From Actinomycetota bacterium (GTDB lineage: Bacteria; Actinomycetota; Acidimicrobiia; Spongiisociales; UBA5794), in contig JAADIG010000014.1 in the NCBI GenBank assembly GCA_013151445.1, positions 1-45,837 of the forward strand: DNA of 45,837 nucleotides, written 5' to 3'. A program made the position numbers and the translations under genes. The notes below the pieces were generated by a model. It was not told the origin of the DNA, did not search any database, and saw only the letters and a program-made list of their open reading frames with translations. Each line of letters opens with the position of its first letter. Within the stretch, counting starts at the first letter, position 1. Below, in pieces: positions 7,740 to 15,448 of the stretch.

Positions 7740-10723
7740 ATGAACGTGTCCGTTCCCTCGGGAAACTCCGGACACACCGGGCGGACGGGACACGACTCGC
7801 ACGGGGGACCCGGTTCCGGCGGAAATTCTTCTGCGACAATCCCCGCCGTGATCCTCCGGATTTCAGCTTCGACATCATTGGCCAGTGCCGGATCGAATGC
7901 CCGAGTCGCAAACTTCGTCTTCAGTGATTGGGATGGATACCAGAACTCGCCCGCCACGGGTTCGCCTTCGTTCGCCAATCGAGGTTGCTGTCGGGCGGCA
8001 AGGAAATAGAAACCGAGTTGGAGCGACGCCGCTGCCTCCTTCTGGGTGGGGGAGGTTGAAGATGTCTTGTAGTCGACGATACGAAGACCGCCCTCGATGC
8101 GATCGATGCGGTCGGCCACGCCGCGCCACCGAGTGCCGTCGACCTCCATTGTGAGCCCCTGCTCAAGTCCGACGGGTTCGTGGCGGAGCATGTTCCACTC
8201 GTACATGCGAGAAATCGTATCAACTGCCCTGTTGTGCCAGCTTCGCGCAAAGGGTTCGCCGCCAAAGTCGATCGGGGAGAACATCTCGTCGAGATACTCC
8301 AGGGCTTCGTTCACGGTCGACGACCGTCCGTGGGAGTCCCACGCGACACGCTCAACGTATTCGAGGATGCTGTGCACCATCGTGCCGAATGTGGCGTAAA
8401 GAGATGTGGAGTCGCCAATGTGGAGCCGTCGTTCGAGGGCGTATCGACGCGGGCAACGTGCGTACGACTCGGCCTGGGAGGGTGAGAGGGAGACCGGGTG
8501 AGTGATGACTCCGGTGTCGGGTCCGCGTACGCGCATGCCTGCGAAGTCGTCGACGCTCCTCAGATTCCACTGTTCTCCCGTCGCCAGAAGTGTGAGCGCA
8601 GCCCTGCGTTCGGCCGCGGCGACTCCGGGGTCCGCCGCCTTGCGCCGCAACCATGCCTCGGCCTCGTTTGGGGTCACCGGGAGACGATCAACATCGGCGA
8701 GTGTTGTGGCCGTGACAACCGGGTCGGGGCCCGCCACGAGCGCCATGAACCGCGATGGGACACCAGCACCGACAACCTCTCCGGTCGACGTTGCGGTCCA
8801 AATGACGGCACTTCGGGCCCTGGTCATTGCGGTGTAGGCAAGACGGCGCTCCTCCTGGAGGCGAAAAGAACGGTAATCAAGCGTATCAACCGGGAGGTGG
8901 GGCATGAGATATCGAACCCCGAGATATGAGTCGTTGGGACGTAGATCCGGGAACACTCCCTCAACCGCGTCGGCAACAAACACCACCTCGAACTCGAGTC
9001 CCTTTGCCTGGTGCAGCGTTGCGACGACCACACGATCTTCCGCGGGAGCACGATACGAAAGCAGCGGCTGCGCTTCGAAGTCCTCATTGTCGACCAGGGT
9101 GCGATAGTCCCGCAGGGTGGCGTCCGGGTTCCGCTCATTCCATCGGGCGAGGACCTGGCTGAATGATGTCCACGCGGCGCGCTCTGCTCCGCGTCCGGGA
9201 TCCGAGACGAGCCGCTGGATCGACGGCAAGTTGGACCAGATGTGCCACAGACCATCGGACGCCGGCATGTCCGTGGCCCAGGTCGTTTCCGTGAGGAGCA
9301 CTCGTAGGGATTCCCCATCGGGCAACTGATCAGCAATGACCGACGAGGTTGGGACGTTGCTCAAAGCGACGGCCCTTTCGATTTCCCGGATCTGGCCGAT
9401 GGTTGCCTCAACCATCGGACCGGCAAGAACGCGCCGAATGGAGCGGCGCCCCTCGATGCCGCCGTTCGTGGCGGCAGTGAGCAGGTCGAGTATGAACCTG
9501 ACCGCCGGCTGGTCGGCGAGCCGACTGTCGGGTACGTCGTGGGCGATGCCGCGACGATCAAGACCCCGGGAAAACTCGCGCAGGAACCGCTGCTTCGACC
9601 TCACGAACACGCCTATCTGGTTGAGTGGCACGTTCTGCTCGAGGTGGAGACGTTGGATCTCTCGCGCTATCCATTCGGCCTCCTGGGTCTCCTGCTCGAA
9701 AACGAGGCACTCGACGCGTCCACCCTGTCGCGCCGGCACGACACGGCCCGCCAGTCCCTCGACCTCGTGGGCGGTCACGCGCTCCGCGGCGCTGAGGACG
9801 ATTGATGGCACACGAAACGACGTGCTCAAGGTGTGCCGGATGGGGATGGGCGCGGTTGTACTAGTGGGAGTTGATGCGTCTGGGAAGTCGTCACCAAAGC
9901 TGGCGACATGGCGAGCTGTAGAACCTCGAAACGAGAAGATTGACTGGTAGGGATCGGCGACCGCAGTGAGGTGCTCCGTCCGTTTTGCAAGGGCTTGGAG
10001 CAATCCGACTTGTGCACGGGTCGTGTCCTGGTACTCGTCCACGAGGATGTAGTCGACGAATGGTGCTTCAAGAGGGTCAGTGTGCAACACCGTGATGGCC
10101 TTGGCGATAAGCATCGAGTAGTCGATCTTTCCATTCGCGACGAGATAATCCCGGTAGCGGCGCATGAAAGAAGGAAATGCTGCCCAGTCTCGACGCGTAG
10201 CGGCAAGGCGCTCAACGTCGTCCGGCGTGAGGAGCTGATCGGAGGCGCGCAACACGAAGTCAGTTGCCTCTCGTGCAAAGGTCGCCGACCCGAGGAGTCC
10301 CCGGACTGCGAACGGCCAATCAGCTGGGGATTCGTCGCCGAGCAGCGCCCGGATCACTGCCGTCTGCTCCGGTCCCGTCAGGATCACCGGTGGGGACTCC
10401 CACCCGGCTTGATTCGGCCATCGTTCGACGATCCGGGCGGCCAATGAGTGGTACGTCGACACATCGAGCTCGCCAATCGACTGCTCGCTCCGGCTGCGCA
10501 ACCTTCGCAGGATGTCGTCGGTGCCGCGGCGCGAAAAACCGATGACAAGGATGCGATCCGGGGGGGTGATCCCTTTCTCGAGAAGGTACGATATTCGGCG
10601 GACGAGGAACTCCGTCTTGCCGGTCCCCGGACCACCGATGATCAGTTGCTTTCCATCGGCTGTGGCGACGGCGTTGGCCCAATCGTTTGGTGTCAGTTCC
10701 ATCCCAGCCATCCTTGCAGTCAC
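7736..10723 (-). CDS. adnA: UvrD-like helicase fused to RecB-type nuclease, AdnA-like subunit
   Basis: A 995-residue partner of the downstream AdnB-like protein. Walker A is GGPGTGKT (30-37), Walker B ILVDEYQDTT, and VATLHQAKGLEFEVV is the helicase motif V region. The nuclease end has SPSQAESYARCPRRY, RIVDYKTSS and CESCPVRPVC, so an Fe-S-clasped PD-(D/E)XK domain is present. In mycobacteria the upstream gene of this pair is adnA, and order and size agree. A GTG start is chosen because TAGGGT lies exactly six bases before it, the leaderless layout seen at other genes here. ATGs 12 and 21 nt downstream, the second with AAGGA at good spacing, are alternatives. Confidence 0.85.
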   Translation of the reverse strand: MTARMAGMELTPNDWANAVATADGKQLIIGGPGTGKTEFLVRRISYLLEKGITPPDRILVIGFSRRGTDDILRRLRSRSEQSIGELDVSTYHSLAARIVERWPNQAGWESPPVILTGPEQTAVIRALLGDESPADWPFAVRGLLGSATFAREATDFVLRASDQLLTPDDVERLAATRRDWAAFPSFMRRYRDYLVANGKIDYSMLIAKAITVLHTDPLEAPFVDYILVDEYQDTTRAQVGLLQALAKRTEHLTAVADPYQSIFSFRGSTARHVASFGDDFPDASTPTSTTAPIPIRHTLSTSFRVPSIVLSAAERVTAHEVEGLAGRVVPARQGGRVECLVFEQETQEAEWIAREIQRLHLEQNVPLNQIGVFVRSKQRFLREFSRGLDRRGIAHDVPDSRLADQPAVRFILDLLTAATNGGIEGRRSIRRVLAGPMVEATIGQIREIERAVALSNVPTSSVIADQLPDGESLRVLLTETTWATDMPASDGLWHIWSNLPSIQRLVSDPGRGAERAAWTSFSQVLARWNERNPDATLRDYRTLVDNEDFEAQPLLSYRAPAEDRVVVATLHQAKGLEFEVVFVADAVEGVFPDLRPNDSYLGVRYLMPHLPVDTLDYRSFRLQEERRLAYTAMTRARSAVIWTATSTGEVVGAGVPSRFMALVAGPDPVVTATTLADVDRLPVTPNEAEAWLRRKAADPGVAAAERRAALTLLATGEQWNLRSVDDFAGMRVRGPDTGVITHPVSLSPSQAESYARCPRRYALERRLHIGDSTSLYATFGTMVHSILEYVERVAWDSHGRSSTVNEALEYLDEMFSPIDFGGEPFARSWHNRAVDTISRMYEWNMLRHEPVGLEQGLTMEVDGTRWRGVADRIDRIEGGLRIVDYKTSSTSPTQKEAAASLQLGFYFLAARQQPRLANEGEPVAGEFWYPSQSLKTKFATRAFDPALANDVEAEIRRITAGIVAEEFPPEPGPPCESCPVRPVCPEFPEGTDTFI

Positions 10724-10729
10724 TGAAAT

Positions 10730-10735
10730 ACCCTA
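10730..10735 (-). promoter_or_regulatory. -10-like hexamer TAGGGT, probable leaderless promoter for adnAB
   Basis: On the minus strand TAGGGT is followed by six nucleotides and then the GTG start of the AdnA-like gene. It matches the TAGGNT-N6-start pattern seen at 467, 15437 and 17341. Confidence 0.5.
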
Positions 10736-10795
10736 CCGACCGCATACGACACGAAGTCGATGGTTGAATTCCCTCCCCAGATGCCGATGAGTTAG

Positions 10796-10801
10796 TAGGC
10801 T
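10796..10801 (+). promoter_or_regulatory. -10-like hexamer TAGGCT for glutamate dehydrogenase
   Basis: TAGGCT sits 28 nt before the gdh start. Unlike the leaderless genes, this one then has a GGAGGA ribosome-binding site at 10823-10828. No convincing -35 hexamer is seen. Confidence 0.35.
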
Positions 10802-10832
10802 CTCAGCCGAACCGTCAGAATCGGAGGAGATG

Positions 10833-12116
10833 ATGGTGCTATCGCCGCAGATTGGCTTAACGAACGAGTGGGACTCACCAATGTTCCGCGAGGCCGTCAA
10901 ACAGTTCGAACACGTCGCAGAGGTCATGAATCTCGATGACAACATTCGTGAGCGTTTGTCAGTGCCACAGCGAAGTTTGATTGTGTCTTTTCCGTTCCGT
11001 CGGGATGCATACGACACCGTCGACACCGTACTCGGGTACCGCGTGCAACATCTGCTCACGATGGGGCCGACCAAGGGTGGGATCCGATACGCCGAGGACG
11101 TCAACCTCGGTGAGGTCGCCGCTCTTGCGATGCTGATGACGTGGAAATGTGCGATCGTCGGTCTGCCGTTCGGTGGCGCAAAGGGCGGGGTCTGCGTTAA
11201 TCCCCGAGAGCTAAGTCGTTCCGAGACACAGCGTCTCACCCGCCGCTACACGATGGAGATCATCAAGTTCATCGGACCGGACCAAGATATTCCAGCGCCA
11301 GACATGGGCACGAACGAACATACCATGGGCTGGATCATGGACACCTATTCAACCCATGTAGGGCATGCCGAGCCTGGTGTTGTTACCGGAAAACCTCCCG
11401 CGCTTGGTGGTTCGGTGGCACGTCGTGAGGCGACGGGTCGTGGCCTCGTGAGTTTGATTCCCCCGACTGCCCACCATCTCGGTATCCAGGTTGAGGGGTC
11501 CCGAGTCGCCGTCCACGGTTTCGGGAACGTTGGCCAGTACGCCGCGTTAGCCGCCTCCGAGATGGGCGCAAAAGTCATTGCACTCGCCGATATCACGGGT
11601 GCGATCCACAACGACTCCGGGTTCGACATCGAAGCCGTCATGGAATACGTGAACCGCACCGGCGGTGTCGTCGGTTTCCCCGATTCGGACGTTCTTGAAC
11701 CATCGCTGATTTTCGAACTCGACTGCGAATTCCTCATCCCGGCCGCAATCCAGGGCGTGATAACTGAAGAGAATGCTCCCCGGGTCAAAGCAAAGGTCAT
11801 TCTCGAAGGTGCCAACGGGCCAACGACGCAAAAGGCCGATGCGATGCTGCAGGAGATGGGGGTCTTCATCGTGCCGGACGTGCTGGCGAATGCCGGTGGT
11901 GTGACCGCTTCTTACTTTGAGTGGGTACAGGACTTACAGAACTACTTCTGGTCCGAGAGCGAAATAGTCGGAAGACTTCGCGAGATCCTCAACCGGGCGT
12001 TTAGCGAAGTGCTGGACGTTGCGCTCCGCGAGAAAGTTGACCTGCGAACAGCATGTCTCATCAAGGGAATTCGCCGAGTCGAAGCAGCAAAACTTGCTCG
12101 TGGGGTATACCCGTAG
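10833..12116 (+). CDS. gdhA: Glutamate dehydrogenase (Glu/Leu/Phe/Val dehydrogenase family)
   Basis: A 427-residue hexameric-type dehydrogenase, cytoplasmic, interconverting glutamate and 2-oxoglutarate plus ammonia. The family core is clear: MGPTKGGIRY, the catalytic-lysine block PFGGAKGGV, the NAD(P) dinucleotide fold VAVHGFGNVGQYAA, and the C-terminal PDVLANAGGV. Length and motifs fit the small (~420-residue) NAD-type enzymes. Two ATGs are adjacent; the second is chosen because GGAGGA would be too close to the first. Divergent from adnAB and convergent with a RecB-type nuclease gene. Coenzyme preference is not settled by sequence reading. Confidence 0.9.
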   Translation: MVLSPQIGLTNEWDSPMFREAVKQFEHVAEVMNLDDNIRERLSVPQRSLIVSFPFRRDAYDTVDTVLGYRVQHLLTMGPTKGGIRYAEDVNLGEVAALAMLMTWKCAIVGLPFGGAKGGVCVNPRELSRSETQRLTRRYTMEIIKFIGPDQDIPAPDMGTNEHTMGWIMDTYSTHVGHAEPGVVTGKPPALGGSVARREATGRGLVSLIPPTAHHLGIQVEGSRVAVHGFGNVGQYAALAASEMGAKVIALADITGAIHNDSGFDIEAVMEYVNRTGGVVGFPDSDVLEPSLIFELDCEFLIPAAIQGVITEENAPRVKAKVILEGANGPTTQKADAMLQEMGVFIVPDVLANAGGVTASYFEWVQDLQNYFWSESEIVGRLREILNRAFSEVLDVALREKVDLRTACLIKGIRRVEAAKLARGVYP

Positions 12117-12176
12117 ATCGAGTTCAACACTGCTCGAGCTGATTCGGCGCAGACCGGTCGGCCTCGTGGTTGTGCT

Positions 12177-13004
12177 CTACGAAGGCTCCGGATCATCCGT
12201 TGCGAACGCCGGGCAGATGTCCTGATAGGAACACCAGTCACATAGCCTCGAAGTCTGGGTCGGGAAGCTGTCCGTCGTGATGGCTGTATTGATGGTGTCC
12301 CAGAGTTCTCTTAGCTGCGTATCCATGGAGTCGAGCTGCTCGTCATCAACCGGGACCTGGTACACCGTTGGTCCGGTGAGATAGATCAACTTCAGCCCAT
12401 CCGGTGTGACCCCGGTCCGGTGGCGGATCAGCAATGCGTATATTCGGAGCGCAAAGAATGCCTTGTCGGCGAACCGCTCGGGTGGTGCCTTGCCGGTTTT
12501 GTAGTCGGTGATGATGAGCCCGTCGGTGGTCTCTTCCATCCGGTCGAGGATGCCGCGAATGACGATCCCATCGAGATCTTCAAGCATGTCAAGCTCTCGA
12601 TCGAGCGGTTCCAGCGAGCGTGGGTCCTCGACCGAGAAGTAGTTTGCGAGCACATTGAGGCTCTCGATCCCCCAGGCCCGTTCGTCATCAACGGACTCGA
12701 AAAGAGTGGGGTACTCCTCTTCCTTGAGTTCCATCCACGCCGCCCGGAACAAGTCATACAAACGCTGCGGCTCGCGCTCCGGGCCCGGGAGATCAAAGAG
12801 GCGTTGCAGGGCAAGGTGGGCGGTTGTTCCCCGCGCCTGGTAAACGGTCGGCGGTGACTCGATCTTGTCGATCGATTTGAACTTGAACATCTGCGGGCAC
12901 TGCTTGAAATCGCTCGCACGACTCGGGGAGAGCGTGGCGAGCAGCCGCGCTTCTTTCGGTCGATCGAGGTTCGTGTCTGTTGATGTGGTGGTCACTGGCT
13001 CCAT
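12177..13004 (-). CDS. Lone RecB-family PD-(D/E)XK nuclease with Fe-S motif
   Basis: A 275-residue protein beginning MEPVTTTSTDTN. It has SPSRASDFKQCPQMFKFK, GTTAHLALQRLF, the nuclease core RGILDRMEE ... LIITDYKTGK, and a closing CDWCSYQDICP, giving the four-cysteine arrangement of Cas4/AddB-like 4Fe-4S nucleases. There is no helicase domain and no CRISPR array or cas gene nearby, so a Cas4 role is not supported. It resembles the C-terminal part of the neighbouring AdnAB proteins and may act in DNA end processing. The ATG is preferred to a GTG 9 nt upstream because that GTG falls inside a -10-like TATAGT. Confidence 0.8.
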   Translation of the reverse strand: MEPVTTTSTDTNLDRPKEARLLATLSPSRASDFKQCPQMFKFKSIDKIESPPTVYQARGTTAHLALQRLFDLPGPEREPQRLYDLFRAAWMELKEEEYPTLFESVDDERAWGIESLNVLANYFSVEDPRSLEPLDRELDMLEDLDGIVIRGILDRMEETTDGLIITDYKTGKAPPERFADKAFFALRIYALLIRHRTGVTPDGLKLIYLTGPTVYQVPVDDEQLDSMDTQLRELWDTINTAITTDSFPTQTSRLCDWCSYQDICPAFATDDPEPS

Positions 13005-13011
13005 AGTCGGC

Positions 13012-13017
13012 ACTATA
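13012..13017 (-). promoter_or_regulatory. -10-like hexamer TATAGT, probable leaderless promoter
   Basis: On the minus strand TATAGT is seven nucleotides before the ATG of the RecB-type nuclease gene, with no Shine-Dalgarno sequence between. Confidence 0.4.
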
Positions 13018-13643
13018 CGGTGTCGCTGGGACAGGAATGATCGCCCGGTGGCGAGAACTCAACGTATCGGGCGACAATCGACCACTTGTAGTAGTGCGCG
13101 AAACATTCGCAAGCATTTCTGTTGACGACGCCACCACGCCCTCCCTACGGTTGTTTGCGTTCCTACTGGTCGACCCAGATCGGCAGGGATGGTGAAACAT
13201 CACTCTGGAGTATGTGGACGGACCCACCGGTTCGACGCGGCGCCTCAGACAGCCACAAGGGCTGACGTACGACGGCGTCTCATCGGAGTCCGGGTCCGCA
13301 CCGACATCTCCGGTCAAGTGTTCACCAGCTGCGAAGCGTTCGGTGGCGTGCCGGCTTCGCCGCACTCGGCCATACAAGCCGCCGCACAGTGTGCGGCATG
13401 TGGGGGTGGAAGCACGGGGGCTCCATCCAGCCGGGAAGCTCGGAAGGCTGCCGCCTTCCCAAGCGCACATATCCAACGGTGCGTACCGAAGGGTGGGGCG
13501 AGACAGTCCCACCCTTCGGCCTTTCTACGATGCGAGAACGTCCAGAAACCTACCGAGGCACACCGATTGGGCCCCAGCTGGGTGATGCGGCCCCGTTGGG
13601 CGGTAATGTCCGGTGCGGACGACCCGAACCGAGGAGGTAGTTT
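13018..13643. other. Gene-free divergent interval with two hairpins
   Basis: About 630 bp lie between the divergent nuclease and LLM-oxidoreductase genes. Open frames here have no start signals, no recognisable protein content and run into the LLM gene in another frame. Besides the hairpins at 13442-13459 (7-bp stem GGAAGGC/GCCTTCC) and 13486-13519 I see no RNA family I can name. A GAGGAGG ribosome-binding site for the next gene sits at its right end. Confidence 0.6.
13486..13519 (+). terminator. Perfect 12-bp stem-loop, terminator- or attenuator-like
   Basis: CCGAAGGGTGGG pairs perfectly with CCCACCCTTCGG across a 10-nt loop, followed by CCTTTCT. It lies ~125 nt upstream of the LLM oxidoreductase start and downstream of no plus-strand gene, so it could end a short RNA or act as a leader attenuator. 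Confidence 0.5.
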
Positions 13644-14630
13644 ATGGATTTTGGAGCGTTCGTTCCCCAGGGGTGGCGGATGGACCTTGTTGGTATCGAA
13701 GACCGCGACCACTGGGAGACGATTAGGGCTGTCGCGACCCGGATAGAGGACGCCGGGTACCGGTCACTGTGGGTGTACGACCATTTTCACACCGTTCCCG
13801 AGCCGACCCAGGAAGCCACCTACGAGGCATTCACGCTGCTCGCAGCCCTCGCCGGCGTAACCTCTCGTGTGCGCCTCGGCCAGATGTGTACCTGCCACGC
13901 GTACCGTCCACCCGCGATGCTCGCCAAGATTTCCGCCAACATTGACGTGATCTCTGGTGGCCGCCTGGACCTAGGAATTGGTGCAGGTTGGTACCAGCAG
14001 GAGTTCGAGGCATACAACTATTCGTTCCCCAAACCTTCGGTGCGGATCGCAGAATTGCGCGAAGCGGTGGAAATCATCGAGAAGATGTGGGTTGAGGACG
14101 AAGTCAACTACGACGGGACCTACTACCGCGTCAACGGGGCCATCAACCGTCCAAAACCACTCCAAGAACCTCGTCCCCCACTTTGGATCGCGGGTGGTGG
14201 CGAGAAACTCACTCTTCGGCTGGTGGCAGAAAAGGCCGACTACGCAAACTTTGCTGCCAACCCTGCAACATTCGCCAGGAAGTCGGCGATCCTCGACCAA
14301 CATTGCGACAATATCGGACGAGACCCGGGCGAGATCGTCCGCAGCGTCCACCTCGAGGTGCTTGTCGGCGAAACGGATGCTGAGGTCCACACGATCGCAG
14401 AACGGGCAGGGGAGCAACGATCGATATCAGGCGAGGAATATGCGTCGAGGTTCACCGTCGGAACCGTTGATCAGGTGATTGAGAGGCTCGACGAATATGC
14501 TGCCGTCGGCTGCGGATATGTGATCGCGTACTTCCCAGATGCCGTCTGGGGGCGGTCATTGGAGCTGTTTGCCGACCGAGTTATCCCACACTTCTTGCCC
14601 CCAATCCCAGTTCGCGAATCAAAACCTTGA
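13644..14630 (+). CDS. LLM-class F420-dependent oxidoreductase
   Basis: A 328-residue TIM-barrel protein of the luciferase-like monooxygenase family. Seen are the N-terminal strand MDFGAFVPQG, YRSLWVYDHFHT, the VRLGQMCTCHAYRPPAMLAK block and DVISGGRLDLGIGAGWYQQEF, which is diagnostic for the F420-dependent branch common in actinobacteria. The physiological reaction is a hydride transfer to or from coenzyme F420; the substrate is not predictable. GAGGAGG stands eight bases before the ATG. It appears monocistronic, followed by the 818-nt gene-free interval. Confidence 0.85.
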   Translation: MDFGAFVPQGWRMDLVGIEDRDHWETIRAVATRIEDAGYRSLWVYDHFHTVPEPTQEATYEAFTLLAALAGVTSRVRLGQMCTCHAYRPPAMLAKISANIDVISGGRLDLGIGAGWYQQEFEAYNYSFPKPSVRIAELREAVEIIEKMWVEDEVNYDGTYYRVNGAINRPKPLQEPRPPLWIAGGGEKLTLRLVAEKADYANFAANPATFARKSAILDQHCDNIGRDPGEIVRSVHLEVLVGETDAEVHTIAERAGEQRSISGEEYASRFTVGTVDQVIERLDEYAAVGCGYVIAYFPDAVWGRSLELFADRVIPHFLPPIPVRESKP

Positions 14631-14657
14631 GTCGCGAAAACTAACTATCATTTTGAC

Positions 14658-14686
14658 TTGCGAATCGTCTAGTCAGGTCGTATGTT
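14658..14686 (+). promoter_or_regulatory. Promoter for structured-RNA candidate: TTGCGA-N17-TATGTT
   Basis: TTGCGA (14658-14663) and TATGTT (14681-14686) are 17 bp apart. Transcription would begin about 14692, immediately before the first hairpin, which supports an independent RNA. Confidence 0.45.
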
Positions 14687-14691
14687 GTGCT

Positions 14692-15010
14692 TGTCGATGC
14701 GGGAAACCACATCGATGAATCTCTCGAAAGAGAGTGGCAACCGCCTCCTCGGAGGTGGAAGTCGGAGAACCCTTCGGGGAACTTCAGGAGAATCCTTCGG
14801 GAAACTCCGCTGGGAAGGCCTTCGGGACGACCCAGTCGTCCAAACGGACGACCGCTCATTGAGCGGCCGGTGTACCGCTTCGGTGGCGCAACGGCTAGAG
14901 GGCTTTCGGGTCCAAAGGTTGAAAGAGCGGACACGGTAGGTATTTCGGTACCCACCAGTGAGAACACCCCGAGAGGGCAGAGGTTTCGGCCAAAGCTTCC
15001 TCGGGGTTTC
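14692..15010 (+). ncRNA. Candidate structured non-coding RNA (~320 nt) with serial tetraloop hairpins
   Basis: Serial stems, all with stable loops in plus-strand sense: TCGATG/CATCGA (14694-14715) with an inner GG-GAAA-CC; CTCTC-GAAA-GAGAG (14721-14734); CCGCCTC-CTCG-GAGGTGG (14741-14758). Three tandem look-alike hairpins with UUCG caps and purine-rich symmetric internal loops follow (14764-14785, 14787-14808, 14810-14835). Then GTCGTCC/GGACGAC (14835-14852), CCGCTC/GAGCGG (14852-14866), CCGC-UUCG-GUGG (14875-14886), and GGT-GGTA/TACC-ACC (14935-14956). It ends with CCCCGAG/CTCGGGG. UUCG and GNRA loops would be lost on the other strand. I tested it against RNase P, tmRNA, SRP RNA and tRNA signatures and none fits. 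Confidence 0.5.
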
Positions 15011-15018
15011 TCCGCGTT
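14967..15018 (+). terminator. Terminator-like stem at the end of the RNA candidate
   Basis: CCCCGAG (14967-14973) pairs perfectly with CTCGGGG (15000-15006) around a 26-nt loop and is followed by TTTCTCCGCGTTTT. The poly-U is interrupted, so termination is likely but not certain. The trailing GGTTTCTCCGCGTT recurs in both downstream repeats. Confidence 0.45.
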
Positions 15019-15074
15019 TTGAGTTACTGTGCTCGGTTCACCGCTGCCGTCGAGTCCTATTCGTCCTCGACGTT

Positions 15075-15177
15075 GCTACCGGGATCGTTTGTGTTCCCCG
15101 AGTCGCGTCTTTGTGGTGTCAGTGGGCGAGGGTTGGTGAGGGGGAGTCGTGGGCGCGTTCTTGGTTTCTCCGCGTTC
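15075..15177 (+). repeat. Direct repeat copy 1 (~103 bp) with G-quadruplex-capable core
   Basis: Begins GCTACCGGGATCGTTTGTGT and ends TTTCTCCGCGTTC. It contains four G-runs at 15124-15126, 15130-15132, 15140-15144 and 15151-15153 with loops of 3, 7 and 6 nt. The second copy starts 215 bp downstream in the same orientation. Confidence 0.8.
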
Positions 15178-15289
15178 AGACCCGGTGTGATGTTGTTCTT
15201 GCGGGTTTCGGGTTCGTCCTAGAACCCGTAAGCAACGGAGCCTGCGACGTTGCCGTTCTAGCAACGAACCGAGCTTTGCGAGGTTCGCA

Positions 15290-15391
15290 GCTACCGGGAT
15301 CGTTTGTGTTCCCGCGGCGCGTCTTGGTGGTGCCGGTGGGTGAGGGTTGGTGAGGGGGAGTCGTGGGCGCGTTCCTGGTTTCTCCGCGTTC
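15290..15391 (+). repeat. Direct repeat copy 2 (~102 bp) with the same G-rich core
   Basis: Nearly identical to copy 1. Its G-runs (15338-15340, 15344-15346, 15354-15358, 15365-15367) and the last two loop sequences are unchanged, while divergence concentrates in the segment before them. It ends ~45 bp before the -10 element of the PH-SHOCT gene. Confidence 0.8.
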
Positions 15392-15436
15392 GGGGCCCAG
15401 CGTGCGCCACGCCACGAGAACGAGGCTCTCACCCGC

Positions 15437-15442
15437 TAGGCT
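15437..15442 (+). promoter_or_regulatory. -10-like hexamer TAGGCT, probable leaderless promoter
   Basis: TAGGCT, six nucleotides, then the ATG at 15449. No ribosome-binding site is present. Confidence 0.5.
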
Positions 15443-15448
15443 TGAAAC

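Larger units (their letters stand above)
14631..15448. other. Gene-free interval: structured-RNA candidate plus repeat pair
   Basis: An 818-bp stretch with no credible protein gene. The left half is the hairpin-dense RNA candidate. The right half holds a 103-bp direct repeat pair and several perfect short stems: CGTCGAG/CTCGACG (15048-15072), CGGGTTC/GAACCCG (15209-15228), CGTTGC/GCAACG (15248-15266), CGAACC/GGTTCG (15265-15287). Open frames crossing it are repetitive proline-rich or arginine-rich text without start signals. Confidence 0.6.

Noticed and set aside
12177-13004. Cas4 nuclease as sign of a CRISPR system
   Set aside because: No array of regularly spaced repeats and no other cas gene in the window; the repeat pair at 15.1-15.4 kb is only two long units.
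13189-13746. Possible 185-residue protein upstream of and into the LLM oxidoreductase gene
   Set aside because: It overlaps a clear gene in another frame, has no ribosome-binding site, and its composition is Arg/Ser/Pro-rich shadow text.
14871-14930. tRNA-like text (GGTGGCGCAACGGCTAGAG) inside the RNA candidate
   Set aside because: It resembles a D-arm only. No anticodon stem with a 7-nt loop and no TTCGA arm follow, so it is not a tRNA gene.
14692-15010. RNase P RNA or tmRNA
   Set aside because: The GGAAAGTCC and ACAGAA core words of RNase P and the tRNA-like ends and tag reading frame of tmRNA are absent.
15076-15432. Minus-strand proline/threonine-rich peptides with repeated TPPHQPSPT
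   Set aside because: They arise from translating the G-rich direct repeat backwards; no start signal and no known domain.
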